Origin: Trissonchulus latispiculum
Taxonomy: Eukaryota; Nematoda; Enoplea; Enoplida; Ironidae
Assembly: GCA_030248195.1 (NCBI GenBank)
Contig: JASAND010030401.1
Coordinates: 1 to 64,000, forward strand
Length of the DNA stretch: 64,000 bases
Direction of reading: 5' to 3'
Shown: piece by piece, positions 22,382 through 34,489 of the stretch
Numbering within the stretch: position 1 is the stretch's first letter
Layout of the letters: each line of letters begins with the position of its first letter
The notes under the pieces: model-generated
Seen by the model: the letters and a program-made list of their open reading frames with translations, nothing else
The model's database searches: none
What the model was told of the DNA's origin: nothing
Program-made: the position numbers and the translations under genes

Positions 22382-23065
22382 CTAAAATAACCTGTCTGAA
22401 ATCAGAATCGCGAAACATGCTACAGTTTCATTCCTCAATAAAATACAAAAATAAAAGCAACTTGAATACTTTTAAAATTAATTTTTAAATTGACAACGGA
22501 TTAGTCGGGTTGTCGTCTTGATCCGAAGTGGTAGTAATGATACAGAAACGGATTAACATTTTAATATTTGGAGCATTAATGAAATTCCATAATTTAAACT
22601 GTTTAACTCCTTCAATTAGCTTGATTAAAGTGTGTTCTTTTAAACGGAGGATCTGCAGGATTAATAGGGATTAATTTTAATCTAATCCTTTAATCTAATT
22701 TTAGTTTAATTTTAACATTAATTTTCATTAATTAAGAAATTAATAGAACAAATAGAGCCCAAAGTTAGAATGTTGCAGTGATTTCGTTTTTTGTGAGCTG
22801 CAAAACAAACAGTAATGACACGAGAAAAGCTTAAACCTAGCATTATAGTAGTGAACACCAATTTAGTAAGATATGTTCATTTTGCTAACAAAGCAATAGG
22901 TTTTGGATGTAGCAAATAAGCATATATTAAATCTTATAGCTTTTGTAAATTTTGTGCGGAGGCACAGACCAAGCGTCAAAATAGTCAATCCTTCCCACAA
23001 CATTACAAAAGCCTATTTCATTTATTTATTCCTTTTCAGAACTACTGAAGCAGCTAAAACTTACC

Positions 23066-23170
23066 AGCTGCACTTCGGGATTAGAACTTGTGCAGTAGTA
23101 CAATGCGGTTCATAAGCACTATGGGGAAAGGTTGATTAAGCTGTAGTCTATTTTGTATTTGTATTTATAT
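23066..23170 (-). promoter_or_regulatory. Candidate P2 core promoter and 5' UTR exon
   Basis: On the minus strand the sequence GATATAAATAC (TATA-like, 23161-23171) lies about 100 bp before a strong donor CAGCTG-GTAAGT at 23066/23065. A transcription start near 23135 would give a leader exon of about 70 bp that splices to the acceptor at 22382. The distances are right, but only the consensus supports it. Confidence 0.35.
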
Positions 23171-23171
23171 C

Positions 23172-25289
23172 CCCCCGCTTTTATTGATGTTCGAATAGTA
23201 TGTCTGAAATAAATATTTTCATGTATACAGCAGCACGAAAAATAATTGCTCTCGTTAAAATTTTTGTATGTTTAGACTAAATACTACATTACGTAACTGA
23301 AAATTACTTATCATTAATTCTGCCAAAGCTGATAGCATCATTCAACTGAAAATGTTCAAAGCAATAGATATCATCTATTCATAAGCCGTAATTACAGCAC
23401 ATATATTTTCCGTTCATTCATGGTACCATATCGAACAGAACGTGTTTCTATATCTGGACGAAACTATTCAAATCTGCCAAATTTGTAATCAATTACGGAT
23501 AATGTGATTGAAAACTGAAATAGTCTGCGAGTATTTGGCTTGAAATAGACTAAAGTCTGGGATTATACATGCCTGTTTACAGTAAACACTAGATGGATGT
23601 GGAATTTGAAAATTCAGGAAAAAATTTTCCAACAGAGCCTGGTTGGTGTTCTTTCTGTGAATGAATCAGGCGAAAGACAGTTCTCTCTCAGCGGCTGAAT
23701 CAAAGCAAAAACCTTTTCCAAAACAGTATATCCTTCTAATATAATACGCACTCTTTACTGACAAGCCAACTTTTGTGGGAAGTACAGTTACGTAAGTTTA
23801 TCCGAGGAACCATCTAACTCATACTCCTTTCGACATTACTCATCAATATAATTGGGGAGGGGTAACAGAACCTTTCAAATTGGAAATTTAGTACCATAGT
23901 TATAAACTTCAAGGAGTGAGCAAAAAATCGTTTTGTTTTCTGTTTCATTATTTCGTCACTATTAAGTTAATAAAACGGTTAATCGATCTGGTTAGCGATA
24001 AAATTCTTAAGAAATCAGTCAATGATTAGGCAAAGAAAAAAGCAATTATGGCTACTCACAAATTAATCAATTAATTGGCCAACTTAATCAACCATCCAAT
24101 CAACTATCAAAGCTGTCAAATAACAATCAAAGTATACCCTATGCCTATGAAGACTTCCACTTAGTTATTATGTCCGTAACGTTGGAGATTAGACGATACT
24201 TATTTGGGGCCTTACTTATAATGGCCAAGTAAATAAAGTGCCGCCGTGTCGGTTCCTTTGAAGTTCGTTTAAATTAGCTTATCTCACGCATACGTAGAGA
24301 TCGAAAGCTGCAATTTTGCACACTCGTGTATAATGATGAGACGCATAATATAGCACAGTGGCTTCACTTGATTCAGCTCACAGTCGCTAGCCTGGATTAA
24401 ACCCTCCAAAAGTGTTAAAACTGCCCATTTTTGGGGTTTAAAGAGGGATAACTTTCACAGACAGCATTTTTGAGCGATGACCCAATCATAACTTTTACTC
24501 AGCGTGATGAGAGCTTTCAAATGAGTGCAAGTTTCTAGCGATTGGAGCAACTTTTATTTTTCGGGATAAGGGCCCGCTGGAACAACGTGCCGCCCCAAAT
24601 CCGCATAATTGATACATATTCGCGTTCTACTGAACAAGACCTTTCATTTGATACCAAACTCGACTACTTTTCGTTTATTTTTTCTTTTCCTACAGTTTCA
24701 AAAAATTCTGAAACTTGAAATTCTAAAATTTTATAATTTTTTAAAAATTTTGAAATTTCTGATTTCTGAGCTTTCAGAAAATATATAGGTACATTGTCAT
24801 ACTTAACTTGAATAATAAACTCTCACACAAAATGCACTCTTTTGGTCCAGTTTAAGTTTGCTAGACTATAATGTTTTTCTTGAGTGGAGCTTTGTTCGTG
24901 TTCACGTTTGGTTTAGTTTTTCCCATTTTTTCCCATTTTTATATATTTTAGAAGTTAAATAATTTAGCTATTTTTATATCGAAATGAAACAACATTTTCT
25001 CTTTCTAATGAATACAACGAAACTAATTTCAACAGGTTTTTGAAATTATTTTACTGGATTTTCAAAACAATTTAAGCTTCCAGATTTTTTGCTAAACTTT
25101 GTTTAAACGTTGCAAATGTTAAATGTTCAAGCTGAACTAATTTTTTGTAAGGCATCGGTTACACCATTCGTAGCTGGGGATCCAGTTTTAGTTATAGTAA
25201 AGGGACGGAAGGTGGGTCAGGTTTTGGATCCGTGCAAAGTGTACCACCCATTGCCAATCAGCCAATTTCTGGCTCAAAATCAACCAATT
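23172..25289. other. Intergenic sequence, nothing recognised
   Basis: AT-rich, with no frame, repeat array or RNA that I can support. Confidence 0.4.
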
Positions 25290-25551
25290 AGGAACTGTCT
25301 CAAAATTAAAATAGCATGATGTGATTTTCTGAAACGTTTCCTCTCCCTGCATAAATACGATTTCTTATGCCCTTGTTTTGTCTACCAGTTTGACTTTTCC
25401 ATGTTTTACTTACAGCAAAAACTATGACAAACAGCTTTAGCTTTTGAATTTTGTTAATGAAGGCAAAAAACAAATCACATATACGATTTCTAAAACGTAT
25501 TTTTGCTAAAAAATGCGATTTAGTTCAACATGAATTTTGAGACAGTTCCTT
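25290..25551. mobile_element. MITE with GGAACTGTCTCAAAATT inverted ends
   Basis: The left end GGAACTGTCTCAAAATT is the reverse complement of the right end AATTTTGAGACAGTTCC. The 262-bp body has no coding frame. Confidence 0.65.
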
Positions 25552-25658
25552 ACTTAATCGATGGGTTGGGATTGTTTCAGGCTTTCCACGAATACAAACA
25601 CAATTTTGTCACGTGATGTGATGTAACGTATACTTGCTATACTCAAAAACAATCCTGT

Positions 25659-26331
25659 GGGGTGTTTCACAAAGGGCTCATAGCGCTAAGAGCTCCTAAG
25701 TTTACCACTTATGAGAAAAGTTAGGAGAATGGTGTTTCACGAAGAGCTCCTAAACTAAGAGACCTCCTAAATCGCCTCTTAAAATTAGGTGCCCAAAATC
25801 GGGCTCATAAAGCACTCTCAAGTGCTAATTGTTCAAATATTTAGCCAAGATAAAGGTGTAATGTATTGTATTCCTCCAGAAAAGTTCTGTAAAAGCTTAT
25901 TAGTCATTTTATGAGTTTCAACTGATGAATATAAAGTATAAATATATAATAGTAAATGTTTGGAATTTCGACATTACTTTTGTCTAAAAATAAGAAACAA
26001 GTTAATTTTATCCTTGCCTTTAAATTTGAGAATGATAGATTAAAGTGATCTATTGATTACCATATTTAGTAGGTGAATATAGTATAAAGTCATTTTAACT
26101 TGTAAGTTTCTTAACTTTTCCAGCACATCTCATAAGTTCCCAGCGTGAAGGTGCTTAGAAAGTTAAGAGAAAGGCGCTAAGAGGTGGTTATGAGCGAAAG
26201 TCTAGGAGCAGTTTAAGAGGAGCTTTGTGAAACACTTTAGGAGCCGCTCATAAATTGCTCGTAAACTGCTCATAAGAGATAAGATAGGAGGGACTTAGGA
26301 GCTAGATTTAGGAGCCCTTTGTGAAACGCCC
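25659..26331. mobile_element. MITE with GTTTCACAAAGGGCTC inverted ends
   Basis: The left end reads GGGGTGTTTCACAAAGGGCTC less its last base, and the right end is the complement (GAGCCCTTTGTGAAACGCCC). Many GAGCTCCTAA/TTAGGAGC units recur inside both ends. Body 673 bp, no frame. A target duplication is not clear. Confidence 0.7.
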
Positions 26332-27022
26332 TACTGGTGATTCACTTTGCACTTTGTGTACTTTGTGTAAAGCAAGTTTACTAGGTGGCAACCCTATAGA
26401 TTGCATAGTAAACGCTCCACAATCGCTGGAAAAAATTTGGTTGTGTTTATGCAACAAGCAAAAGCTGTATGCAAAAGTTTTTGTGAAAGTTATGGTGCTG
26501 TGACTGTGCATGCAGTCAGAGACCGGCTACGCAGACTAGCAATATGCTGAGATTGTGGTTATCATATCTCTGACGGTTGTGTTATTTTGTTTGTCGTTCT
26601 GGCTTTCTTAACTTTACTAAAAGATTTGATCGCATAATTGAATTATTTGCAGGGATTAAAGTGGTCAACAAAGTGAGCTCTTTGATGCTTAGGAATGACT
26701 TGGTTGAACATTAAAGTTTTTAGGTAGCTCTAGCGTTGCCCACAATTTTTGCGAAGTCGAATAAAATGTCTGAATAACAACATTAGGTAACAAGTTTTGG
26801 CCAGATATATATACTGCTGCACAAATCGTCTGAGAAAGAATATCACCGATAGAAAACGAACAGAGCTTTACTTCAACCGGTTCCTACCTGATTTGCATAT
26901 TTCACTAAGAAAGCTCACATTTTCATGGAGCCTTAACTTCAACTTCTAGCGATGTATGTATGCGCCGATATCAACAATAGCTGTATACATACATGTATTA
27001 TATCATGGATCTTCATCTCGAC
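26332..27022. other. Intergenic sequence, nothing recognised
   Basis: No gene or repeat that I can support. Confidence 0.4.
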
Positions 27023-27345
27023 CAAACCCCCTCCTATCTTCAGCATATGCTGTTTAACGTGTAGCGGAGAGACGTAGCTACACAGAATAATGTATAATAG
27101 CCGGCTACGCTGAGGCGTAGCCGGAAAAACTACAGTTTTTATGATAGCAGCGTACGAGACAGCCGGTGGAAGATTATCATGCCACGGATAATTGGCCTCA
27201 ACGAGACCTTTAAATGGACACTCTTATGTAGTTTAACTTTACGCCTTGCGTAGCAGAGGAAATGATGGATTATTTGATTTCTACAAACATGACAAGTTTT
27301 CAACGTCAAAATAAGAAAATCGGCTATATCTCACTACAGAGAAGT

Positions 27346-27402
27346 GCTAAAATGTTGCTTCAAAAAGAGAAATGTAGAGCACAACGAGATCTTTTGAAGG
27401 AG
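27346..27402. repeat. 57-bp direct repeat (also at 29641-29697)
   Basis: The segment starting GCTAAAATGTTGCTTCAAAA is present at both places without visible change. Here it ends exactly where an LTR begins, which suggests it is target or internal sequence of a copia element that was rearranged. Copy B has it at 31940-31996 and 34235-34291. Confidence 0.85.
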
Positions 27403-27538
27403 TGTTAGACTCGGAGATCGCGGCGGACATAACATTAGACTTTTATTCTATTTAATGTAGCACAACAAGTTAGTAGTTACAACCTTCCAAGTACAGGATA
27501 ACATCTCGCTATATGCTCTAATAGCTACTTGTCTAATA
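27403..27538 (-). mobile_element. copia-type LTR, family A, minus orientation
   Basis: This 136-bp sequence reads TATTAGACAAG...GAGTCTAACA on the minus strand and is the inverted copy of 27937-28072. On the minus strand it is preceded by CTAAGTGGGAG, a polypurine tract, so it is a 3' LTR. Confidence 0.65.
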
Positions 27539-27936
27539 CTCCCACTTAGCTAGTAGAGCAAACAGTACCGTTTAGATTAGCTGTAGTATAAGAGATGGTA
27601 ATTTTCATGAAGGGTTCTGTTTCGTTGCACTTTTAAAGTGAGCTTCATACGTCGGCCGGCTCCCACTGAAGAATGCAACCCTTTCGAACTTGTTGGCTGT
27701 ACTTTGTTTCGTTATAGTGCTGCATTAAGCTCTCCAGCTCCTCTGTTGCAAACATTTTTCTGCTTTGGTCGTTTTCCCAAATAATTTCGTTCACACATTT
27801 CGAGAATCAGCTCGTACAACAAAATGTACCTTCGTCGCAAACCAATGAAATCCAATGGCATGGGAACATGCACATAAGCATGTTCTACCCCAATGCCATG
27901 CATTCATGCCACCAATTTCCAGAAGCTCTGCTACCA

Positions 27937-28072
27937 TATTAGACAAGTAGCTATTAGAGCATATAGCGAGATGTTATCCTGTACTTGGAAGGTTGTAACT
28001 ACTAACTTGTTGTGCTACATTAAATAGAATGAAAGTCTAATGTTATGTCCGCCGCGATCTCCGAGTCTAACA
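27937..28072 (+). mobile_element. copia-type LTR, family A, plus orientation
   Basis: Ends TCTAACA and is followed at once by GGTTATGGGCCCAG, the primer-binding site type known from Drosophila copia (half initiator tRNA-Met). This is therefore a 5' LTR. The partner copy lies inverted at 27403-27538. Confidence 0.65.
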
Positions 28073-28890
28073 GGTTATGGGCCCAGTCGGGCTTCAGATT
28101 CAGGGACTGTTGGGACATGGCCATTGATGGCGAGAGGTATTGCCTCCTGATTTTGTGAAAGTCAGTCCAAGTCAAAGAAAGTCGGTGTAAAGAAATCGAG
28201 ACTGACTGGCAAGTTAATTTTCGTGGCTGCTTTTGCAATGAAAACTGATTGGTTGGCTTGGCTCCAAATCTGCGGGGTCGCATGCACGTGTATTGCATAC
28301 AGCAATAGTGTTTTCTGAAGTCTGCTAGTGGAGCTGATGGACATCATGCCATATTGAGATTCGTGTTGGAATTCCAAAAGTGATTCCATGGCAGATGATC
28401 CTGTTAAAGACTCAGAAAACTTAATGTTGACGAATGTGGTGGGGTAGAATCTCAGAGATTCCCACGTGGTGGGGTAGAATCTCAAGGATTCCCAAGCATT
28501 CGTGGTGCGTGTGACAAGACAAATGTATTATCTGCTAAGGACGGATCCTAAGAGAGATGTCTGCGGGGAGCAATCGGCCAAAGGCCAAAGTGACGAAAGT
28601 AGCAAGAGCAGCAAAGACAGCGATACGGCAAGCACGGAAAGATCTACAAGAGAAAATGTGATTGGAAGGAATCGTCAACCATGTAACTGGTTTAGGGTGA
28701 TGTGGACAGGGTCAAGTAAGAAGATCGTCCAATTTGAAGAAGTACTCAAGTGGGAGTTTTCTGTAAGAAAAATCAAAGTTCAGTGGGAGAAAGTGTACGT
28801 TAAAAAAGCGATAATACTATAAACTCTAAATACAAGTGTAAGTTGTACTCGTTGTAAGTTGTAATAGTTGATCAATTAGCTAAGTGGGAG
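28073..28890 (+). mobile_element. copia internal fragment between LTR A and LTR B
   Basis: Starts with the primer-binding site and ends with the polypurine tract AAGTGGGAG before LTR B. It includes a direct duplication of a GTGGTGGGGTAGAATCTCA unit (about 28438-28492) and a 106-codon frame at 28502-28822 without known domains. The flanking LTRs belong to different families, so this is a mosaic, not a single intact element. Confidence 0.45.
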
Positions 28891-29021
28891 TATTGGAATA
28901 AAATGTAGCTAATCGATCATGGTGAGATCTCAACCTATACTTTGTCTTCATGATACGATGCATGTACGAATACTTGTTCTGCTATTAAAGCAATACTAGC
29001 CATGCCTTCCAATCTCTAACA
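28891..29021 (+). mobile_element. copia-type LTR, family B
   Basis: 131 bp, TATTGGAATAAAATG to TCTCTAACA, with a polypurine tract immediately upstream and GGTTATGGGCCCAG immediately downstream. An LTR with a polypurine tract on one side and a primer site on the other marks a joint between two internal regions. Confidence 0.65.
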
Positions 29022-29351
29022 GGTTATGGGCCCAGCCCACGTATCTTCTGCATGACGTTTTGCGCAAATGAAATATAATGGATGCCAGCCCATGTCTCTT
29101 GTGGAAACAAAGCTTTACTCAGTGGATAATAGACTTTGTGGTTGGTATATCTGCCCGATTATGGAATATGGCCTACAAAAGCAGAGACATCTTTTGATTG
29201 ACTAATTCGGGAGAATAGCTCGCCAAACTAATGACCTATTTGTGTCTGTCTTCTTTGATTAGACAAAGAGTGTCATAATGCCGCTAATGTACAGTGTCGC
29301 GATGACATTCATGCGTTGCGTTGCCGACAGCAACAAATTTTCCTGAAAGTT

Positions 29352-29618
29352 CTATATACACTGCTGTGCGCAGCTGACCACTGTTGGTGGTGTGGCATGG
29401 ATTGAAAGAGATCCTGTGTGAGATTTTCCTTCTAAGCATCCTCTGCTGAACTGCAATTTATCACCAGGCCCTAGTGATAAACCATTTACCAGCTTCTGCG
29501 AATTGAGTTGTTTCAAGCCTTTTTCACACAGATGGCCCAACCTTTGATGCCACAGATCCAGATCCTCTGCAGCAGAATCGGCTACAGTAGCCAATTCGGG
29601 TTTCCAACAACATCTCAA
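29352..29618 (-). pseudogene. copia Pol fragment, GAG-pre-integrase domain
   Basis: The frame reads LDLWHQRLGHLCEKGLKQL, then a 25-residue gap and SRGCLEGKSHTGS. This is the H-x3-H ... C-x2-C-type zinc-binding region just upstream of the integrase core in Ty1/copia polyproteins. The first Cys of the C-x2-C pair is Ser here. Only about 88 residues remain and no integrase catalytic core follows, so it is a remnant. Confidence 0.7.
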
Positions 29619-29741
29619 CTCGTACAGTTTTTCTTAAATTGCTAAAATGTTGCTTCAAAAAGAGAAATGTAGAGCACAACGAGATCTTTTGAAGGAGCAT
29701 AGTCACAACCATGCAGATGCTGGTAATTGTCAATAATCGCC

Positions 29742-29895
29742 AAAAACTGCCCTGAACGGAAGCGTCAAAATTTTGAAGCGGATTGCGCGGAAGGTGTTAG
29801 AACCTCAAATGAACTTATTTTGAAAAGTTTCATCAAGTTTTACTTTGATTTGCGGCCTCAACCGACAGTATATATGTGCCCAAAAGGAGTTAATC
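29742..29895 (+). repeat. Dispersed KNCP repeat
   Basis: Similar to the minus strand at 940-1228, with conserved KNCP-x-RK, GVRT, F-I-K-F and PKG when translated. Confidence 0.5.
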
Positions 29896-30148
29896 ACCGC
29901 TTAAACTTTGTTTCGTGGCATTTAAGCTTTGGGCATCTATTCCATGGGTACCCATAGCTATAAAATTCCTTACAAAATGCATTCAAATATTCATATAGAT
30001 TTTACTACCGTAATGACTTTATCCATTCCAGTTGGTCTTGACCGCGTTAAGAAAGTTATGTCCACGGTTTCCTAACATTCGTGGAAACTAGATTCACCAA
30101 TCACTAGACAAAGTGAGACACAATGTAAGCACTGCAAACTCTGTTGAA

Positions 30149-30154
30149 TTTATT
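30149..30154 (-). terminator. P3 exon-set A polyadenylation signal (AATAAA)
   Basis: Minus strand TTGACCAATAAATTC, about 90 bp beyond the stop codon of exon 3A. Confidence 0.5.
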
Positions 30155-30242
30155 GGTCAATAAATATAGCGCAATTTAAGCATAATAGCAAGAGTACATA
30201 ATGATAAGAGTGTGACAGCAAGCAGCCGTTTCCGTTTCCTCT

Positions 30243-30412
30243 CTACTTCACATAGTTGTAGTTGTAATTGTAGTCGTCACTGCTGCACACTGTATTTCCA
30301 CGACAGCTACAGTATGGATATTGGAAATCGTCGTTTCGTTCCACTTCGAACTGATACAAAGCAGCTATTCCTGAACATTTCTCGTCGCACTCGCACATTG
30401 TCTCTGCCCCAA
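30243..30412 (-). CDS. P3 exon 3, copy A (mature cysteine-rich peptide)
   Basis: Begins after the acceptor TTTCATTTCAG in phase 1 and encodes VGAETMCECDEKC, a 21-residue spacer, CSCRGNTVC and the tail SSDDYNYNYNYVK, then stop. The frame is also open upstream of the acceptor and happens to look hydrophobic (ICCLIVFAAF), but P2 has the same TTCATTTCAG at the same place and a separate signal exon, so I read the upstream part as intron. This copy and exon 2A lie in duplication copy A, downstream of the complete gene. No signal exon exists between the two copies, so this exon pair has no start of its own. It could be used only if transcription runs past the signal at 34743-34748 and splicing skips the B exons. 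Confidence 0.65.
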
Positions 30413-31149
30413 CTGAAATGAAAGCAGCAAACACGATCAGGCAACAAATTGTGAAGTTGAGTCTTGTTAATGCACAAGGGCTATGGTGTGCCAATGGCAT
30501 AGTCATCTCTCCTGACTCTGTAGAGCAATGAAACTTTGGAACGGCCCTGGTTACCTGACAAACTATGATGTTTACAAGTTTACCCAACAAATGAGTGAAA
30601 CTTATTGTGCAAAGCGTCGGTTACTGTGCACCATCTAGACAAATAGTCCACCAGCACATTTTACTTTAAATTCCGTACTTGAAATTCACTTGCAATTGAA
30701 ATTGATCAACACTTTCAAGACTTAGCGGACATCGTAAAAATTCGGAAATCAGTTTAACAGCAAGAATATATAATGCATAAGAGTAGGTAATGACACTAGC
30801 CTACTTTTTTCTGCTATCAGACAAAACCAATACTGTGCGCGCTATCGGCTGACCTCCCCTCAAGCAATTTGGCTCCCCCACTACGGAGAATTGTGTTTTT
30901 GAACTTGAGCGTGAAAGTGAATTTAGTGTAAGTGAAGTGTAAGTGTAATCTGAGCGGGGACGACTGCCGATAGCACACAGAGCATAGTTTTTGCAAGCTT
31001 GCATAGCATACAATAGTAACAAAGAGTATGCTTAGTATGCTTAGTAAGTTTGTAATTAGTAATGTAATTCTGCTTTACAATGCCGAAGTTTCAGGTTTTA
31101 GTTTTTTTAATTAAAGTTCCACTTACCTATTTTAATACATAGAACTTAC

Positions 31150-31194
31150 CATAGACATTGTAGGTGCCGAAATGGCATGGATGCATAGCAAGTC
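31150..31194 (-). CDS. P3 exon 2, copy A (45-bp phase-1 exon)
   Basis: Acceptor ATGTTTTTAG, donor GTAAGT. Encodes GLAMHPCHFGTYNVY, with one Cys. Identical to 35744-35788. Confidence 0.65.
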
Positions 31195-31616
31195 CTAAAA
31201 ACATTGAATTGTATTAATTTATATTCCTTCATTGATGTAATTGTCATGCAATGTATTTATCGAGTCAATTAATTGAAATTAGTTATTTACTCTTTACTAG
31301 TTAGTGTGTAGTGTACAACTTGTGAAACAGCTACAGCTGTCTCTATTCTATACATGCTAACACAAAATCAATTATTTCTCGAAAACTTGCAAGACTAAAA
31401 CAGCGATAAGTTCAGCAATCGAAAAGGATTTTGGTGAAATGTATTTGAAAATTGCAGCTGAACGAACAAGCTGGACATTTCTAGAAATCGGAAATTTTCT
31501 CTGACCTTCGTCAAACTTCTCACGTTTGGCTCCTTTTTTCCTAACAGACAAAAGGACTTGAAGCAGGGTATAAAATATCGGCCACAGCAAATTATTTTGA
31601 AAATGCTTGTGTAACA
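31195..31616. other. Sequence upstream of exon 2A to the duplication joint
   Basis: An 81-codon minus-strand frame (31372-31617) is open here and in copy B, but it has no motif, start context or splice logic that I can support. No signal-peptide exon is present. Confidence 0.4.
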
Positions 31617-31996
31617 CAAACCCCCTCCTATCTTCAGCATATGCTGTTTAACGTGTAGCGGAGAGACGTAGCTACACAGAATAATGTATAATAGCCGGCT
31701 ACGCTGAGGCGTAGCCGGAAAAACTACAGTTTTTATGATAGCAGCGTACGAGACAGCCGGTGGAAGATTATCATGCCACGGATAATTGGCCTCAACGAGA
31801 CCTTTAAATGGACACTCTTATGTAGTTTAACTTTACGCCTTGCGTAGCAGAGGAAATGATGGATTATTTGATTTCTACAAACATGACAAGTTTTCAACGT
31901 CAAAATAAGAAAATCGGCTATATCTCACTACAGAGAAGTGCTAAAATGTTGCTTCAAAAAGAGAAATGTAGAGCACAACGAGATCTTTTGAAGGAG

Positions 31997-32132
31997 TGTT
32001 AGACTCGGAGATCGCGGCGGACATAACATTAGACTTTTATTCTATTTAATGTAGCACAACAAGTTAGTAGTTACAACCTTCCAAGTACAGGATAACATCT
32101 CGCTATATGCTCTAATAGCTACTTGTCTAATA
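31997..32132 (-). mobile_element. copia-type LTR family A, minus orientation (copy B)
   Basis: Duplicate of 27403-27538. Confidence 0.6.
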
Positions 32133-32530
32133 CTCCCACTTAGCTAGTAGAGCAAACAGTACCGTTTAGATTAGCTGTAGTATAAGAGATGGTAATTTTC
32201 ATGAAGGGTTCTGTTTCGTTGCACTTTTAAAGTGAGCTTCATACGTCGGCCGGCTCCCACTGAAGAATGCAACCCTTTCGAACTTGTTGGCTGTACTTTG
32301 TTTCGTTATAGTGCTGCATTAAGCTCTCCAGCTCCTCTGTTGCAAACATTTTTCTGCTTTGGTCGTTTTCCCAAATAATTTCGTTCACACATTTCGAGAA
32401 TCAGCTCGTACAACAAAATGTACCTTCGTCGCAAACCAATGAAATCCAATGGCATGGGAACATGCACATAAGCATGTTCTACCCCAATGCCATGCATTCA
32501 TGCCACCAATTTCCAGAAGCTCTGCTACCA

Positions 32531-33615
32531 TATTAGACAAGTAGCTATTAGAGCATATAGCGAGATGTTATCCTGTACTTGGAAGGTTGTAACTACTAAC
32601 TTGTTGTGCTACATTAAATAGAATGAAAGTCTAATGTTATGTCCGCCGCGATCTCCGAGTCTAACAGGTTATGGGCCCAGTCGGGCTTCAGATTCAGGGA
32701 CTGTTGGGACATGGCCATTGATGGCGAGAGGTATTGCCTCCTGATTTTGTGAAAGTCAGTCCAAGTCAAAGAAAGTCGGTGTAAAGAAATCGAGACTGAC
32801 TGGCAAGTTAATTTTCGTGGCTGCTTTTGCAATGAAAACTGATTGGTTGGCTTGGCTCCAAATCTGCGGGGTCGCATGCACGTGTATTGCATACAGCAAT
32901 AGTGTTTTCTGAAGTCTGCTAGTGGAGCTGATGGACATCATGCCATATTGAGATTCGTGTTGGAATTCCAAAAGTGATTCCATGGCAGATGATCCTGTTA
33001 AAGACTCAGAAAACTTAATGTTGACGAATGTGGTGGGGTAGAATCTCAAAGATTCCCACGTGGTGGGGTAGAATCTCAAGGATTCCCAAGCATTCGTGGT
33101 GCGTGTGACAAGACAAATGTATTATCTGCTAAGGACGGATCCTAAGAGAGATGTCTGCGGGGAGCAATCGGCCAAAGGCCAAAGTGACGAAAGTAGCAAG
33201 AGCAGCAAAGACAGCGATACGGCAAGCACGGAAAGATCTGCAAGAGAAAATGTGATTGGAAGGAATCGTCAACCATGTAACTGGTTTAGGGTGATGTGGA
33301 CAGGGTCAAGTAAGAAGATCGTCCAATTTGAAGAAGTACTCAAGTGGGAGTTTTCTGTAAGAAAAATCAAAGTTCAGTGGGAGAAAGTGTACGTTAAAAA
33401 AGCGATAATACTATAAACTCTAAATACAAGTGTAAGTTGTACTCGTTGTAAGTTGTAATAGTTGATCAATTAGCTAAGTGGGAGTATTGGAATAAAATGT
33501 AGCTAATCGATCATGGTGAGATCTCAACCTATACTTTGTCTTCATGATACGATGCATGTACGAATACTTGTTCTGCTATTAAAGCAATACTAGCCATGCC
33601 TTCCAATCTCTAACA
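32531..33615 (+). mobile_element. copia mosaic: LTR A, internal fragment, LTR B (copy B)
   Basis: Duplicate of 27937-29021: LTR A at 32531-32666, a primer-binding site, the 106-codon frame at 33096-33416 (one Thr to Ala change relative to copy A), a polypurine tract, and LTR B at 33485-33615. Confidence 0.55.
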
Positions 33616-33945
33616 GGTTATGGGCCCAGCCCACGTATCTTCTGCATGACGTTTTGCGCAAATGAAATATAATGGATGCCAGCCCATGTCTCTTGTGGAA
33701 ACAAAGCTTTACTCAGTGGATAATAGACTTTGTGGTTGGTATATCTGCTCGATTATGGAATATGGCCTACAAAAGCAGAGACATCTTTTGATTGACTAAT
33801 TCGGGAGAATAGCTCGCCAAACTAATGACCTATTTGTGTCTGTCTTCTTTGATTAGACAAAGAGTGTCATAATGCCGCTAATGTACAGTGTCGCGATGAC
33901 ATTCATGCGTTGCGTTGCCGACAGCAACAAATTTTCCTGAAAGTT

Positions 33946-34212
33946 CTATATACACTGCTGTGCGCAGCTGACCACTGTTGGTGGTGTGGCATGGATTGAA
34001 AGAGATCCTGTGTGAGATTTTCCTTCTAAGCATCCTCTGCTGAACTGCAATTTATCACCAGGCCCTAGTGATAAACCATTTACCAGCTTCTGCGAATTGA
34101 GTTGTTTCAAGCCTTTTTCACACAGATGGCCCAACCTTTGATGCCACAGATCCAGATCCTCTGCAGCAGAATCGGCTACAGTAGCCAATTCGGGTTTCCA
34201 ACAACATCTCAA
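33946..34212 (-). pseudogene. copia GAG-pre-integrase fragment (copy B)
   Basis: Duplicate of 29352-29618, no change seen. Confidence 0.7.
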
Positions 34213-34335
34213 CTCGTACAGTTTTTCTTAAATTGCTAAAATGTTGCTTCAAAAAGAGAAATGTAGAGCACAACGAGATCTTTTGAAGGAGCATAGTCAC
34301 AACCATGCAGATGCTGGTAATTGTCAATAATCGCC

Positions 34336-34489
34336 AAAAACTGCCCTGAACGGAAGCGTCAAAATTTTGAAGCGGATTGCGCGGAAGGTGTTAGAACCTC
34401 AAATGAACTTATTTTGAAAAGTTTCATCAAGTTTTACTTTGATTTGCGGCCTCAACCGACAGTATATATGTGCCCAAAAGGAGTTAATC
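34336..34489 (+). repeat. Dispersed KNCP repeat (copy B)
   Basis: Duplicate of 29742-29895. Confidence 0.5.

Larger units (their letters stand above)
27023..31616. repeat. Tandem duplication, copy A (4,594 bp)
   Basis: Base-for-base the same as 31617-36210 apart from three differences seen: 28455 G/A, 28646 A/G and 29155 C/T. The copies abut directly, with at most one base of microhomology. The unit carries copia fragments, the KNCP dispersed repeat, and exons 2 and 3 of P3 with their polyadenylation signal. Confidence 0.95.

Noticed and set aside
30413..30590. Open frame upstream of P3 exon 3 that looks like a signal peptide (ICCLIVFAAFISVGA)
   Set aside because: The last bases are a TTTCATTTCAG acceptor shared with P2, there is no well-placed ATG, and a better signal exon with matching phase exists at 39.8 kb. 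The hydrophobic reading comes from the pyrimidine-rich intron end.
31372..31640. 81-codon minus-strand frames at the end of each duplication copy
   Set aside because: Overlapping frames in two phases, no motif, no start or splice logic. Their presence twice reflects only the duplication.
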